Below are positions 1 to 6,138 of a stretch of 8,030 nt of DNA, one piece after another. The position numbers and the translations under genes are program-made. Within the stretch, counting starts at the first letter, position 1, and each line of letters begins with the position of its first letter. The stretch comes from Chloroflexota bacterium (GTDB lineage Bacteria; Chloroflexota; Dehalococcoidia; SM23-28-2; RBG-16-64-32), in the NCBI GenBank assembly GCA_016190405.1, contig JACPQO010000020.1:1-8030 (forward strand), written 5' to 3'. The notes beneath the pieces were generated by a model that had not been told where the DNA came from, did no database searches, and worked only from the letters and a program-made list of their open reading frames with translations.

Positions 1-615
1 CAAGGGCTGCGCCTGACGATCGCCCTGCCCGGCGGCGAGGTGAGCGGCCGGCTGCCGCTATTGGGGCTGTACAACGCCTACAACGCCCTGGCGGCAGCCG
101 CCACCGCTGTCGCGCTGGAGGTAGGCGGAGCCGCCATCGAGAAGGGGCTGGCGTCGTTCACGGCGGCCTTCGGGCGGCAGGAGCGGCTGCTGGTGGACGG
201 CCGGCAGGTCCAGGTGATCCTGGCCAAGAACCCGGCCGGCCTCAACCAGGTGCTGCGCACCATCACGTCCGATGGCTCGCCCAAGGACGTGGTGCTCCTT
301 CTGAACGATAACATCGCCGACGGCCGCGACGTGTCCTGGATCTGGGACGTGGACTTCGAGCTGCTGGCCGGCCAGACGCGGTCCCTGACGGTCTCCGGGA
401 CTCGGGCCTGGGACATGGCGCTGCGCCTCAAGTACGCCGGCGTGGACGCCTTCCCGCGGGTGGAGCCCGACGCCGCCCTGGCCCTGCGCCAGGCCCTGCG
501 GGCGACGGCGCCGGGCGGCACGCTGTACGTTATCCCCACCTACACCGCCATGCTGCGGGTCCGGGAGCTGCTGGCCCGCTGGGGCCGCGCGGCTGCTTTC
601 TGGCAGGAGGATTGA
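1..615 (+). CDS. murT: MurT, lipid II isoglutaminyl synthase ligase subunit (C-terminal part, 5' truncated)
   Basis: This is the last 204 residues of a Mur-ligase-like protein; the frame is open back to base 1, so the gene begins upstream and the GTG at 40 is not its start. MurT activates the D-glutamate carboxylate of lipid II with ATP in the cytoplasm and receives ammonia from GatD, giving D-isoglutamine in peptidoglycan. A Mur ligase motif (GLYNAYNALAA) lies at about nt 64-96. The C-terminal DUF1727 domain follows, with its hallmark KNPAG at nt 226-240 and a WIWDVDFE motif at about nt 337-360. That acidic motif belongs to the region which, in the S. aureus complex, contacts the glutaminase site of GatD (recalled, not checked). 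The stop is TGA at 613-615, six bases before gatD, and this adjacency is diagnostic for the pair. An N-terminal Cys4 zinc ribbon would lie outside the window. Identity is near certain. Confidence 0.93.
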   Translation, partial: QGLRLTIALPGGEVSGRLPLLGLYNAYNALAAAATAVALEVGGAAIEKGLASFTAAFGRQERLLVDGRQVQVILAKNPAGLNQVLRTITSDGSPKDVVLLLNDNIADGRDVSWIWDVDFELLAGQTRSLTVSGTRAWDMALRLKYAGVDAFPRVEPDAALALRQALRATAPGGTLYVIPTYTAMLRVRELLARWGRAAAFWQED

Positions 616-621
616 GCGCCG

Positions 622-1374
622 ATGAAGCTGCGGCTGGCCCACCTCTACCCCAAGCTGATGAACATCTACGGTGACCGCGGCAACATCCTTTGCCTGGAGC
701 GCCGCTGCGCGGAGCGGGGCATACATGTCGAAGCCGAGGCGCTGGAGCTGGGGGACAAGCTGCGGCCGAAGGAGTTCGACCTCATCTTCATCGGCGGGGC
801 GCAGGACGTGGAGCAGCGGCGGGTGGCCGAGGACCTGGCCGGGGTGAAGGGCGCGCCCCTGCGCGAGGCCGTGGAGCAGGGAGTGACGCTGCTGGCCGTG
901 TGCGGCGGCTACCAGCTCATGGGCCGCTTCTACCGCACGGCGGAGGGGGAGGAGCTGGCGGGGGTGGGCGTGTTCGACCTGTGGACGGTCCACCCGGGGC
1001 CGCGGGCGCGGCGCTTCATCGGCAACGTGGTGGTGGAATGGCAGGGGAAAACGCTGGTGGGGTTCGAGAACCACGGCGGCCGCACCTACCTGGGCCCAGG
1101 GGTTACACCCCTGGGCCGCGTGGTCGCCGGCTTTGGCAACAACGGGGAGGACGGCGGCGAGGGGGCAGTCCAGGGCAACGCCTACGGCACCTACCTGCAC
1201 GGCTCGCTGCTGCCCAAGAACCCGGCCCTGGCCGACCTCCTGATCGAGACGGCGCTGCGCCGTCGCTATCCGGACGTTGCCCTGGCCGGGCTGGACGACC
1301 GGGTGGAACAGGCGGCCCACGCCGATGCCGTGCGCCTGGCCACCCGGCGCGGTATCATCGCAAGGGGAGGTTGA
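622..1374 (+). CDS. gatD: GatD, lipid II isoglutaminyl synthase glutaminase subunit
   Basis: The 250-aa protein is a class I glutamine amidotransferase of the CobB/CobQ-like type and is full length for GatD. It hydrolyses glutamine and passes ammonia to MurT for amidation of lipid II. The N-terminus (HLYPKLMNIYGDRGN) is typical of the family. The nucleophile is Cys94 in LAVCGGYQLMG and the catalytic His is His193 in YGTYLHGSLLPKNP. An Arg cluster at 128-131 precedes IGN and probably contains the substrate-binding Arg. The conserved block FENHGGRTYLG (148-158) is also present. As in other GatD proteins, no acidic residue of a classical triad is obvious after the His. AGGAGG at 605-610 sits 11 nt before the ATG. 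The gene is 6 nt after murT and 4 nt before the metal-binding gene, so it is co-transcribed. A perfect 11-bp inverted repeat lies inside the gene at 1093-1117. Confidence 0.95.
   Translation: MKLRLAHLYPKLMNIYGDRGNILCLERRCAERGIHVEAEALELGDKLRPKEFDLIFIGGAQDVEQRRVAEDLAGVKGAPLREAVEQGVTLLAVCGGYQLMGRFYRTAEGEELAGVGVFDLWTVHPGPRARRFIGNVVVEWQGKTLVGFENHGGRTYLGPGVTPLGRVVAGFGNNGEDGGEGAVQGNAYGTYLHGSLLPKNPALADLLIETALRRRYPDVALAGLDDRVEQAAHADAVRLATRRGIIARGG
1093..1117 (+). repeat. Perfect 11-bp inverted repeat with 3-nt loop, inside gatD
   Basis: GGCCCAGGGGT at 1093-1103, loop TAC at 1104-1106, and ACCCCTGGGCC at 1107-1117 form a perfect hairpin of very GC-rich pairs. It lies over codons for LGPGVTPLG, a conserved part of GatD. 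There is no T-run after it, so it is not an intrinsic terminator. It may be chance in GC-rich DNA, an mRNA pause or processing site, or a protein-binding site. Confidence 0.8.
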
Positions 1375-1378
1375 CCTT

Positions 1379-1588
1379 ATGACCAGAGTGACACTGGAGG
1401 CGCCGGACATCTCCTGCGACCATTGCATCGCCAGCATCCAGAAGGCGGTGACGCGGCTGCCCGGCGTCCGCTTCCTGGAGGGCGATCCGGCGGCCAAGCA
1501 GGTCACGCTGGAATACGACCCCGGCTCCGTACAGTTGGACGCCATCGAACGGGCGATGGAGGCGGAAGGTTACCCGATAAAGCGGTAA
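1379..1588 (+). CDS. Heavy-metal-associated (HMA) domain protein, CopZ-like
   Basis: This 69-aa protein consists of a single HMA (Atx1/CopZ) domain with a beta-alpha-beta-beta-alpha-beta pattern. The metal site is Cys13 and Cys16 in ISCDHCIASIQKAV. The usual Gly-Met before the first Cys is replaced by Ile-Ser, so ligand preference may be shifted slightly. Such proteins bind Cu(I) or a similar soft metal in the cytoplasm and hand it to a P-type ATPase or a repressor. No ATPase or CsoR is in the window. The ATG at 1379 is chosen because the purine-rich AAGGGGAGG at 1362-1370 lies 8 nt before it and because the HMA fold begins at residue 3; upstream in-frame codons overlap gatD and encode nothing family-like. 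It sits 4 nt after gatD and 4 nt before the M23 gene. The specific metal cannot be told from sequence. Confidence 0.9.
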   Translation: MTRVTLEAPDISCDHCIASIQKAVTRLPGVRFLEGDPAAKQVTLEYDPGSVQLDAIERAMEAEGYPIKR

Positions 1589-1592
1589 ACGG

Positions 1593-2402
1593 GTGCACTG
1601 GACGATCAGGCAAAGGGCGGCGACAGCGGCGGCAGCGACGATAGTGGTCGCCCTGGCCGTGCTGGACGCCTGTAGCGGCTCCGGAGCGACGGTCACCACC
1701 CCTTCCGCGACACCTTCGCCCAGGGTCTCCGCCACACCTTCGGCCACGGCCAGCGCCACGCCGGCCCCTTCGCCGCCATGGACCAACACGGCGACGCCCA
1801 GCACGAACGGGACGGGGTCGACGCCGACGGGCCCGGCGGTGTCCGGCTTCGTCCTCCCCATCGAGGGGGCCTGCCTGCCGGACTACGACGCCCTCCTGCC
1901 CAACGCCCCCCGCCCCTACCGGGCCGGCGTCCACGAAGGGATCGATCTCTATCCCGGACAGGCCTGCGCGGACATCGCCGAAGGGACGCCGGTGATGGCG
2001 GCCAAGGCCGGGGCCGTCATCCGGGCGGACCGGGCGTTCGTGGAGATGACCCCCACCGAGCTGCAGGAATTGTTGACCCGTTCCCAAAGCCAGGGCTATA
2101 CTGACGAGGCGGCGCTGGACCGTTTCCGTGGCCGCCAGGTGTGGATCGACCACGGCGGCGGACTGATCACCCGCTACGCGCACCTCAGCGGGATAGCCCC
2201 CGGCATAGACGTGGGGACGGCGGTAGAGACGGGACAGGTGGTGGGCTACGTGGGGAACTCGGGGACGCCGGAGGCCGTCAACGCCCCGACCACGGAGATG
2301 CACCTCCACTTCGAGATACGGGTGGGGGGCTCTTATCTGGGGGCGGGCCTGCCGTCAGACCAAGTGCGGGCCCTGCTGGAGCGGGCGTTCTCTTCTCCCT
2401 GA
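1593..2402 (+). CDS. M23 family zinc metallopeptidase (LytM/LysM-type), exported
   Basis: This is a 269-aa exported endopeptidase likely to cleave peptidoglycan cross-bridges or stems. Residues 1-26 form a signal peptide (Arg-containing start, then an Ala/Val-rich core) ending in LAVLDAC. Cys27 could be lipidated, but Asp at -2 is unusual for a lipobox. Residues 31-80 are a low-complexity Thr/Pro/Ser/Ala stalk. The M23 domain (about 85-255) has zinc ligands His114 and Asp118 (HEGID), the HxH pair His237/His239 (HLHFE), and the active-site-side His197 in RYAHLSG, so it should be active. About 40 residues (146-183, charged and predicted helical) are inserted between the first strands and the WIDHGGG strand. 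GTG at 1593 is the first possible start after an in-frame TAA at 1578-1580. Its ribosome site is poor, suggesting coupling to the gene 4 nt upstream. The context with murT-gatD fits wall remodelling. Confidence 0.88.
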   Translation: MHWTIRQRAATAAAATIVVALAVLDACSGSGATVTTPSATPSPRVSATPSATASATPAPSPPWTNTATPSTNGTGSTPTGPAVSGFVLPIEGACLPDYDALLPNAPRPYRAGVHEGIDLYPGQACADIAEGTPVMAAKAGAVIRADRAFVEMTPTELQELLTRSQSQGYTDEAALDRFRGRQVWIDHGGGLITRYAHLSGIAPGIDVGTAVETGQVVGYVGNSGTPEAVNAPTTEMHLHFEIRVGGSYLGAGLPSDQVRALLERAFSSP

Positions 2403-2408
2403 GCGATC

Positions 2409-3107
2409 ATGGCGGACAACCTACAGGCTTCTGAACCCCTGGGGGCCGAGCCAGCTCCCCTGCCGCGGCGAGCAGGGCGCGGGCCCTGGCGAACGGTCAT
2501 CTTTCCCCTCCTGGTCATCGCCGCCATCGCCGCCGTCATCTGGTGGATCGACTACCGGCCCGGCGGCGGCTCCAGCAGCTCCACCGGGGAGCGCTACGGC
2601 CCCGTGGAGCTGCCGCCGGCCCTGGTGGCCGCGGGCGCCGACGTGTCGCCCAAGGAGGGCGCGCTGGCCCCGGACTTCCTGCTGGAAAGGCTGGACGGCG
2701 GCGATCTCCGCCTGAGCGACTACCGCGGCCAGCCGCTGGTGGTGAACTTCTGGGCCACCTGGTGCGCCCCCTGCCGGCGAGAGATCCCCCAGTTCGTGAG
2801 CGCCTACGACCGCTTCCGCGACCAGGGCCTGGTGATCATCGGCGTGAACCTCCAGGAGAGCAAGAGCATCGTCCAGAACTACGCCGATGACTTCGGTATG
2901 AAGTTCCCCATCGCCATCGACCGCAGCGGCGAAGTGGCGAAGCGCTACCGGCTGTTGGGGCTGCCCATGACCTTCTTCATCGACCGCCAGGGGGTGGTGC
3001 GCAGCGTGTTCGCGGGCCCCTTCCTGGAGGAGAGCCGGGGAACCAACGTCCAGGGTGCCATCGGGGCCAGCGATCTGGAGCAGCGGATCGCGGAGATCAT
3101 GGAGTAG
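2409..3107 (+). CDS. TlpA/ResA-like membrane-anchored thiol-disulfide oxidoreductase
   Basis: The 232-aa protein has a cytoplasmic N-terminal tail of about 28 residues, one membrane segment at about 29-47 (VIFPLLVIAAIAAVIWWI), and a Gly/Ser linker at 51-60. An extracytoplasmic thioredoxin fold of the AhpC-TSA/redoxin type follows (about 83-205). The redox site is Cys119-Ala-Pro-Cys122 in NFWATWCAPCRREIPQF. The cis-proline is Pro186 in GLPMTFFIDRQG. This family reduces disulfides outside the membrane. Directly upstream of resB, by 2 nt, the natural role is to keep the CxxCH motif of apocytochrome c reduced for heme attachment, as ResA does. A general TlpA/StoA-like role cannot be excluded. The ATG is 6 nt after the M23 stop. 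The symbol is left blank because ResA and TlpA cannot be separated by sequence alone. Confidence 0.92.
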   Translation: MADNLQASEPLGAEPAPLPRRAGRGPWRTVIFPLLVIAAIAAVIWWIDYRPGGGSSSSTGERYGPVELPPALVAAGADVSPKEGALAPDFLLERLDGGDLRLSDYRGQPLVVNFWATWCAPCRREIPQFVSAYDRFRDQGLVIIGVNLQESKSIVQNYADDFGMKFPIAIDRSGEVAKRYRLLGLPMTFFIDRQGVVRSVFAGPFLEESRGTNVQGAIGASDLEQRIAEIME

Positions 3108-3109
3108 CG

Positions 3110-4882
3110 GTGGCGACCGGAAAAGCGTTGCCGGGAGAGGGCGCCAGGACAGCGGCCGGCCCTGGCTGGGCCAGGCCGCGGCTGCTCGTGAACCCCCTGC
3201 GGGCCGTCTGGTGGCTGTTCACCAACGTCCGCTTCGCCATCTTCCTGCTGGCCCTACTGTCGGCGGTGAGCGTGCTGGGGGTTGTGCTGCCCCAGGTGCC
3301 GTCCAACGTCCGCGGCGACGCCTTCGCCGAAGCGGACTGGCTCCAGTTCCAGGAAGGGAAGTTCGGGCCGTTTACCGACCCCATCGACCGGGTGGGGCTG
3401 TTCGATATCTTCCACGCCCGCTGGTTCGCTATGATCCTGGCGGTGACGGTGGCCGCCACGGGGGCCTACGTCGTCAGCCGCTTTCCGGGCATCTGGCGCA
3501 CCGTTACGGCGCCCCGAAAGCGGGTCCCGGACCGCTACTTCCAGATGGCGCCGCACCGGCTGGATCTGGCCACGGCGCTGGCGGCGCCGGCCCTGGAACG
3601 GGCCCTGCGCCGGCATCGCTACCGCGTCGATCGCTTCCAGGAGGAGAACGCGACGTACCTGTTCGCCGACCGTTACCCCTGGGCGCAGATGGGAACGCTG
3701 CTGACCCATGCGGCCGTCATCATCTTCATCGTGGCGGCGGTGGTCAGCCGCATGGACAGCTTCGAGGCGCCCCTCTTCCTATCGGAGGGGGCCACGCTGC
3801 CGGTGTTCCCGGTGCGGGACGCCAACCAGATGCAGGTGCAGCTGGTAGACGCCCATGCCGCCTTCAGCGCCGACGGCCGGCCCCTGGACTATCGCTCGCA
3901 GCTGGTGATCTACGAGCGCGGCGAACAGGCGAAAGAGTGCGCCTCCACGGTGAACACGCCGTGCAGCTACCGGGGATACCACTTCTACCAGGCCGCCTAC
4001 TTCGGCTTCGGGGCCGCCGTCCAGGTGCGGGACCTGGCCAGCGGCAACGTCGTCTACCGCGAGACCCTGGCCCTCTCCGACACCCTGCCTTCGCCCCACG
4101 TCGTCATCCGCGACGCCGCCGGCGCCGTGCTCCTGGACGAGCGGCTGCTGCTGACCGACACCTTGAGCACCGACCAGTGCACCTACGACGGCACCCTGGT
4201 CCGCCTGCCCGGAGAGCGGTTGCTGACGGTCGGAGTGCAGCGGCCGGCTGGCGGCGGGCGCTGGCGGCTGGCGCTGCTGGAGCCGGGCCAGGGAGAGCAG
4301 ACGGCCCGCCTATCGCTGGATGAGGGCGGCATGGGGGAGACCGCCGGCCTGGAGGTGTCCTACCTGGCGACCGGCAAGGCGCCGGCGGCCCTGGTGCCCG
4401 ACTTTCCGCTGCCTCCCACGGTAGAAGGGGGCGGGCCGGGCCAGGCGCTGTTGCAGATGAGCAACGTCGTCTACGGCACGGCCACGGCGTCGGAGGGGAC
4501 GACCGTGGAGGGGCCGGCGCCCTCGGGGCCGCCCAGGCTGACGCTGGTGGGGCTGCAACCCCAGGCCGTCAGCCTGGAGCCGGGCCAGAGCGTGACCATC
4601 GGCGGCTACGAGTACACCTTCCTGGGCCAGAGCGAGTTCGCGGGCATCCAGGTCAAACGGGACCGCAGCGACACGCTGGTCTGGGCCGGCGCCGGCCTGA
4701 TCCTGGTGGGGCTACTGGCCACGTTCTGGGTGCCCAGAAGGAGGCTATGGGCTAAAATAGCGCTGGGCCGCACCCTTCTGGCCGGGCAGGCGGCCAGCCA
4801 CGCCAACTATACTCGGGAGCTGCGCCGGCTGGCCCGGGAGGCCGGGGCGGCTGTGCCCGAAGAAGCGGAGGACGACGATTAA
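3110..4882 (+). CDS. resB: ResB/Ccs1-like cytochrome c biogenesis protein
   Basis: The 590-aa integral membrane protein belongs to the system II cytochrome c synthase family. ResB with CcsA/ResC carries heme outward and joins it to apocytochrome c. Membrane segments are visible at about 41-60, 105-123, 194-213 and 523-541, with a large extracytoplasmic domain (about 214-520) between the last two, as in ResB. Family signatures are VRFAIFLLALLSAVSVLG, VGLFDIFHARWF (95-106) and LDYRSQLVIYERG leading to YRGYHFYQAAY (287-297). His200 in LLTHAAVIIF matches the membrane histidine proposed as a heme ligand in Ccs1. Cysteines 277, 285 and 357 in the outer domain could interact with the adjacent thioredoxin. 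The GTG start at 3110 has GGAG at 3101-3104. The C-terminal tail is acidic. No ccsA/resC follows; lgt does. The protein is somewhat longer than B. subtilis ResB, in the outer domain. Confidence 0.93.
   Translation: MATGKALPGEGARTAAGPGWARPRLLVNPLRAVWWLFTNVRFAIFLLALLSAVSVLGVVLPQVPSNVRGDAFAEADWLQFQEGKFGPFTDPIDRVGLFDIFHARWFAMILAVTVAATGAYVVSRFPGIWRTVTAPRKRVPDRYFQMAPHRLDLATALAAPALERALRRHRYRVDRFQEENATYLFADRYPWAQMGTLLTHAAVIIFIVAAVVSRMDSFEAPLFLSEGATLPVFPVRDANQMQVQLVDAHAAFSADGRPLDYRSQLVIYERGEQAKECASTVNTPCSYRGYHFYQAAYFGFGAAVQVRDLASGNVVYRETLALSDTLPSPHVVIRDAAGAVLLDERLLLTDTLSTDQCTYDGTLVRLPGERLLTVGVQRPAGGGRWRLALLEPGQGEQTARLSLDEGGMGETAGLEVSYLATGKAPAALVPDFPLPPTVEGGGPGQALLQMSNVVYGTATASEGTTVEGPAPSGPPRLTLVGLQPQAVSLEPGQSVTIGGYEYTFLGQSEFAGIQVKRDRSDTLVWAGAGLILVGLLATFWVPRRRLWAKIALGRTLLAGQAASHANYTRELRRLAREAGAAVPEEAEDDD
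4867..4880 (+). promoter_or_regulatory. Ribosome binding site and putative ATT start of lgt
   Basis: GGAGGA (4867-4872) is followed 5 nt later by ATT (4878-4880), whose last two bases begin the resB stop codon region (TAA 4880-4882). This is the only strong Shine-Dalgarno near the conserved Lgt N-terminus. It supports an AUU start coupled to resB termination. A CTG 14 nt or more away is the alternative. Confidence 0.4.
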
Positions 4883-5759
4883 CGCCCTGCTGCTGACCAT
4901 CAAGATAGGCCTGGACCCCACCCTGTTCGAGGTGGCGGGGCTGGAAGTCACCTGGCACGGACTGTTCACCGCGGTCGGCGTCATCGCCGGCGTGGCCGTG
5001 GCGGCCTGGTTCGGGCGCAAGGCTGACTTCCCCGAGGACACCGTCTACAACGTGGCGCTGGCCCTGGTCATCGGCGGCATCATCGGCGCCCGCGGCCTCT
5101 ACGTCCTGGAGCACCTGGACACCTTCCGCGATGACCCCGGCGACATCTTCCGGGTCAATACCGGCGGCATATCCATCTACGGGGCCCTCATAGGCGGCAC
5201 CGTCGGGGCCTGGCTGTACGCCTACCTGCGGCGGATGCCCGACATCCCGCGGGCGGCGGATATCGCGGGGATGGGCGGCATCGTGGGGATGGCCGTCGGG
5301 CGTATCGGCGACATCATCAACGGCGAGCACTTTTCGAGCAGCACAGACCTGCCCTGGGGGGTGGTCTACACCCACAGCAACAGCCCCAGCTTCGCGCGGT
5401 TCGGCGGGGCGGCGGCGGCGCCCCAGCACCCGGCCGTGGCCTACGAGATGATCGGCGACCTCCTCATCTTCGCGCTACTGGTGCTCATCTACTTGCGGGT
5501 CAACCGGAGCGGCATCACCTTCTTCGCCTGGGTGTTCCTGTACGGGTTGCTGCGGGTGCTGGTCAGCTTCCTGCGCTTCGATGACATCGTCCTGCTGGGG
5601 CTGCGCACCGCCCAGATAGTAGCGGTGGTGGCCATGCCCATCGGTCTGCTGGGGATGCTCTACCTGTGGCGGGTCCCCTCGCGGGAGGAGCGCCTGAGCC
5701 GCGCGGAGCGAAGGCGGGCGCTGCGCGAGGAGGCGGCGGAGGAGCGGTCCGGGGGCTGA
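4878..5759 (+). CDS. lgt: Prolipoprotein diacylglyceryl transferase (divergent Lgt); start uncertain
   Basis: Lgt transfers diacylglycerol from phosphatidylglycerol to the lipobox Cys of prelipoproteins at the membrane. The multi-pass protein shows the family order: DPTLFEV...VTWHGL, GGISIYGALIGG, AVGRIGDIINGEH, PQHPAVAYEM, and FLYGLLRVLVSFLR near the end. The first conventional start is GTG at 4932 (275 aa), but the homologous N-terminus (GLDPTLFEVAGLEVTWHG, comparable to FDPVIFSIGPVALHWYG in E. coli, recalled) begins upstream. No ATG, GTG or TTG exists between there and the end of resB. I place the start at ATT 4878 (293 aa), which overlaps the resB stop (ATTAA) and has GGAGGA at 4867-4872. 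CTG at 4887, 4890 or 4893 are alternatives. Positions equivalent to E. coli Tyr26, His103, Asn146, Gly154 and Glu243 read His, Tyr, Asp, Ser and Ser; Arg143, Glu151 and Arg239 are kept. Family is sure, start is not. Confidence 0.88.
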   Translation: MNALLLTIKIGLDPTLFEVAGLEVTWHGLFTAVGVIAGVAVAAWFGRKADFPEDTVYNVALALVIGGIIGARGLYVLEHLDTFRDDPGDIFRVNTGGISIYGALIGGTVGAWLYAYLRRMPDIPRAADIAGMGGIVGMAVGRIGDIINGEHFSSSTDLPWGVVYTHSNSPSFARFGGAAAAPQHPAVAYEMIGDLLIFALLVLIYLRVNRSGITFFAWVFLYGLLRVLVSFLRFDDIVLLGLRTAQIVAVVAMPIGLLGMLYLWRVPSREERLSRAERRRALREEAAEERSGG

Positions 5760-5992
5760 TGAAGGTCACCCTTTACACCAAGGAGGAGTGCGGCTTGTGC
5801 CGGGAGGCGGAGGAGCTCCTCCGACGATTGGCGCGGAAGATCCGTTTCGACCTCGAGCTCGTAGATATTGAAGGCCATCCGGATTTGCATAGCCGCTACT
5901 GGGATCGGGTGCCGGTGGTGGCGGTGGAGGGAAAGGAGGTGGCGGCGGCCCCGCTCGATGAGGGTCGTTTGCGGGCGGTGCTTAGGGCATAG
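5759..5992 (+). CDS. Glutaredoxin-like small thiol oxidoreductase (glutaredoxin family / DUF836 type)
   Basis: The 77-aa protein has the minimal thioredoxin fold. An N-terminal strand KVTLYTKEEC leads into the Cys11-Gly-Leu-Cys14 redox site, then a helix, the strand LELVDIEGH, and the cis-Pro loop VPVVAV (Pro52) before the last strands and helix. There is no signal peptide, so it is cytoplasmic. The CGLC motif and VDI.. pattern are those of the small glutaredoxin-family proteins seen in many bacteria; their substrates are mostly unknown. The ATG at 5759 overlaps the lgt stop by one base (TGATG), which decides the start: an open frame extends further upstream but lies wholly within lgt. It is the last gene of the packed run. 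With TlpA and ResB upstream it may contribute thiol reduction, but that is inference. Confidence 0.85.
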   Translation: MKVTLYTKEECGLCREAEELLRRLARKIRFDLELVDIEGHPDLHSRYWDRVPVVAVEGKEVAAAPLDEGRLRAVLRA

Positions 5993-6068
5993 CCGCAAGG
6001 GACACGACCTATAGACGGGCTCGATGGGGACCGGCCCAAATTCACCCTGAAATTTTTCCATCAGTGTC

Positions 6069-6108
6069 TTCCCAAGCTAGAAAAATAATGGTAGTATAGC
6101 ATTGCAAT
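6069..6108 (+). promoter_or_regulatory. Candidate promoter and palindrome before the winged-helix gene
   Basis: TTCCCA at 6069-6074 and TAGTAT at 6092-6097, 17 nt apart, each match 4 of 6 bases of the sigma-70 boxes. The stretch is markedly richer in A+T than the surroundings. A perfect 8-bp palindrome ATTGCAAT follows at 6101-6108, near the expected transcription start, and could be an operator for autoregulation. Evidence is weak. Confidence 0.3.
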
Positions 6109-6138
6109 CGTCAAGGTACCGGAATGTGACGTATAGAC

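Noticed and set aside
40..42. GTG at 40 as the start of a 191-aa gene
   Set aside because: The frame is open to base 1 and its product continues a Mur ligase domain, so the true start is outside the window.
58..1545. Long reverse-strand open frame (495 codons) opposite murT, gatD and the HMA gene
   Set aside because: It is antisense to three clearly recognised genes, has a His/Gln/Pro/Arg/Val-rich composition typical of GC-rich antisense frames, and shows no domain motif.
1660..1830. Possible tandem repeat in the Thr/Pro/Ser-rich stalk of the M23 protein
   Set aside because: The DNA shows similar but irregular codons (ACACCTTCG and variants) with no fixed period. It is low complexity, not a repeat array.
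3055..4323. Forward frame of 422 codons overlapping resB in another frame
   Set aside because: It is rich in Arg/Gly/Pro/Ala, as expected for a shifted frame in GC-rich DNA. The resB frame carries all the family motifs and membrane segments.
5993..6060. Possible intrinsic terminator after the glutaredoxin-like gene
   Set aside because: Only short stems are available (TGGG/CCCA near 6024-6037, and an A/T stem AAATT/AATTT ahead of TTTTT near 6039-6058). None combines a strong GC stem with a T-run.
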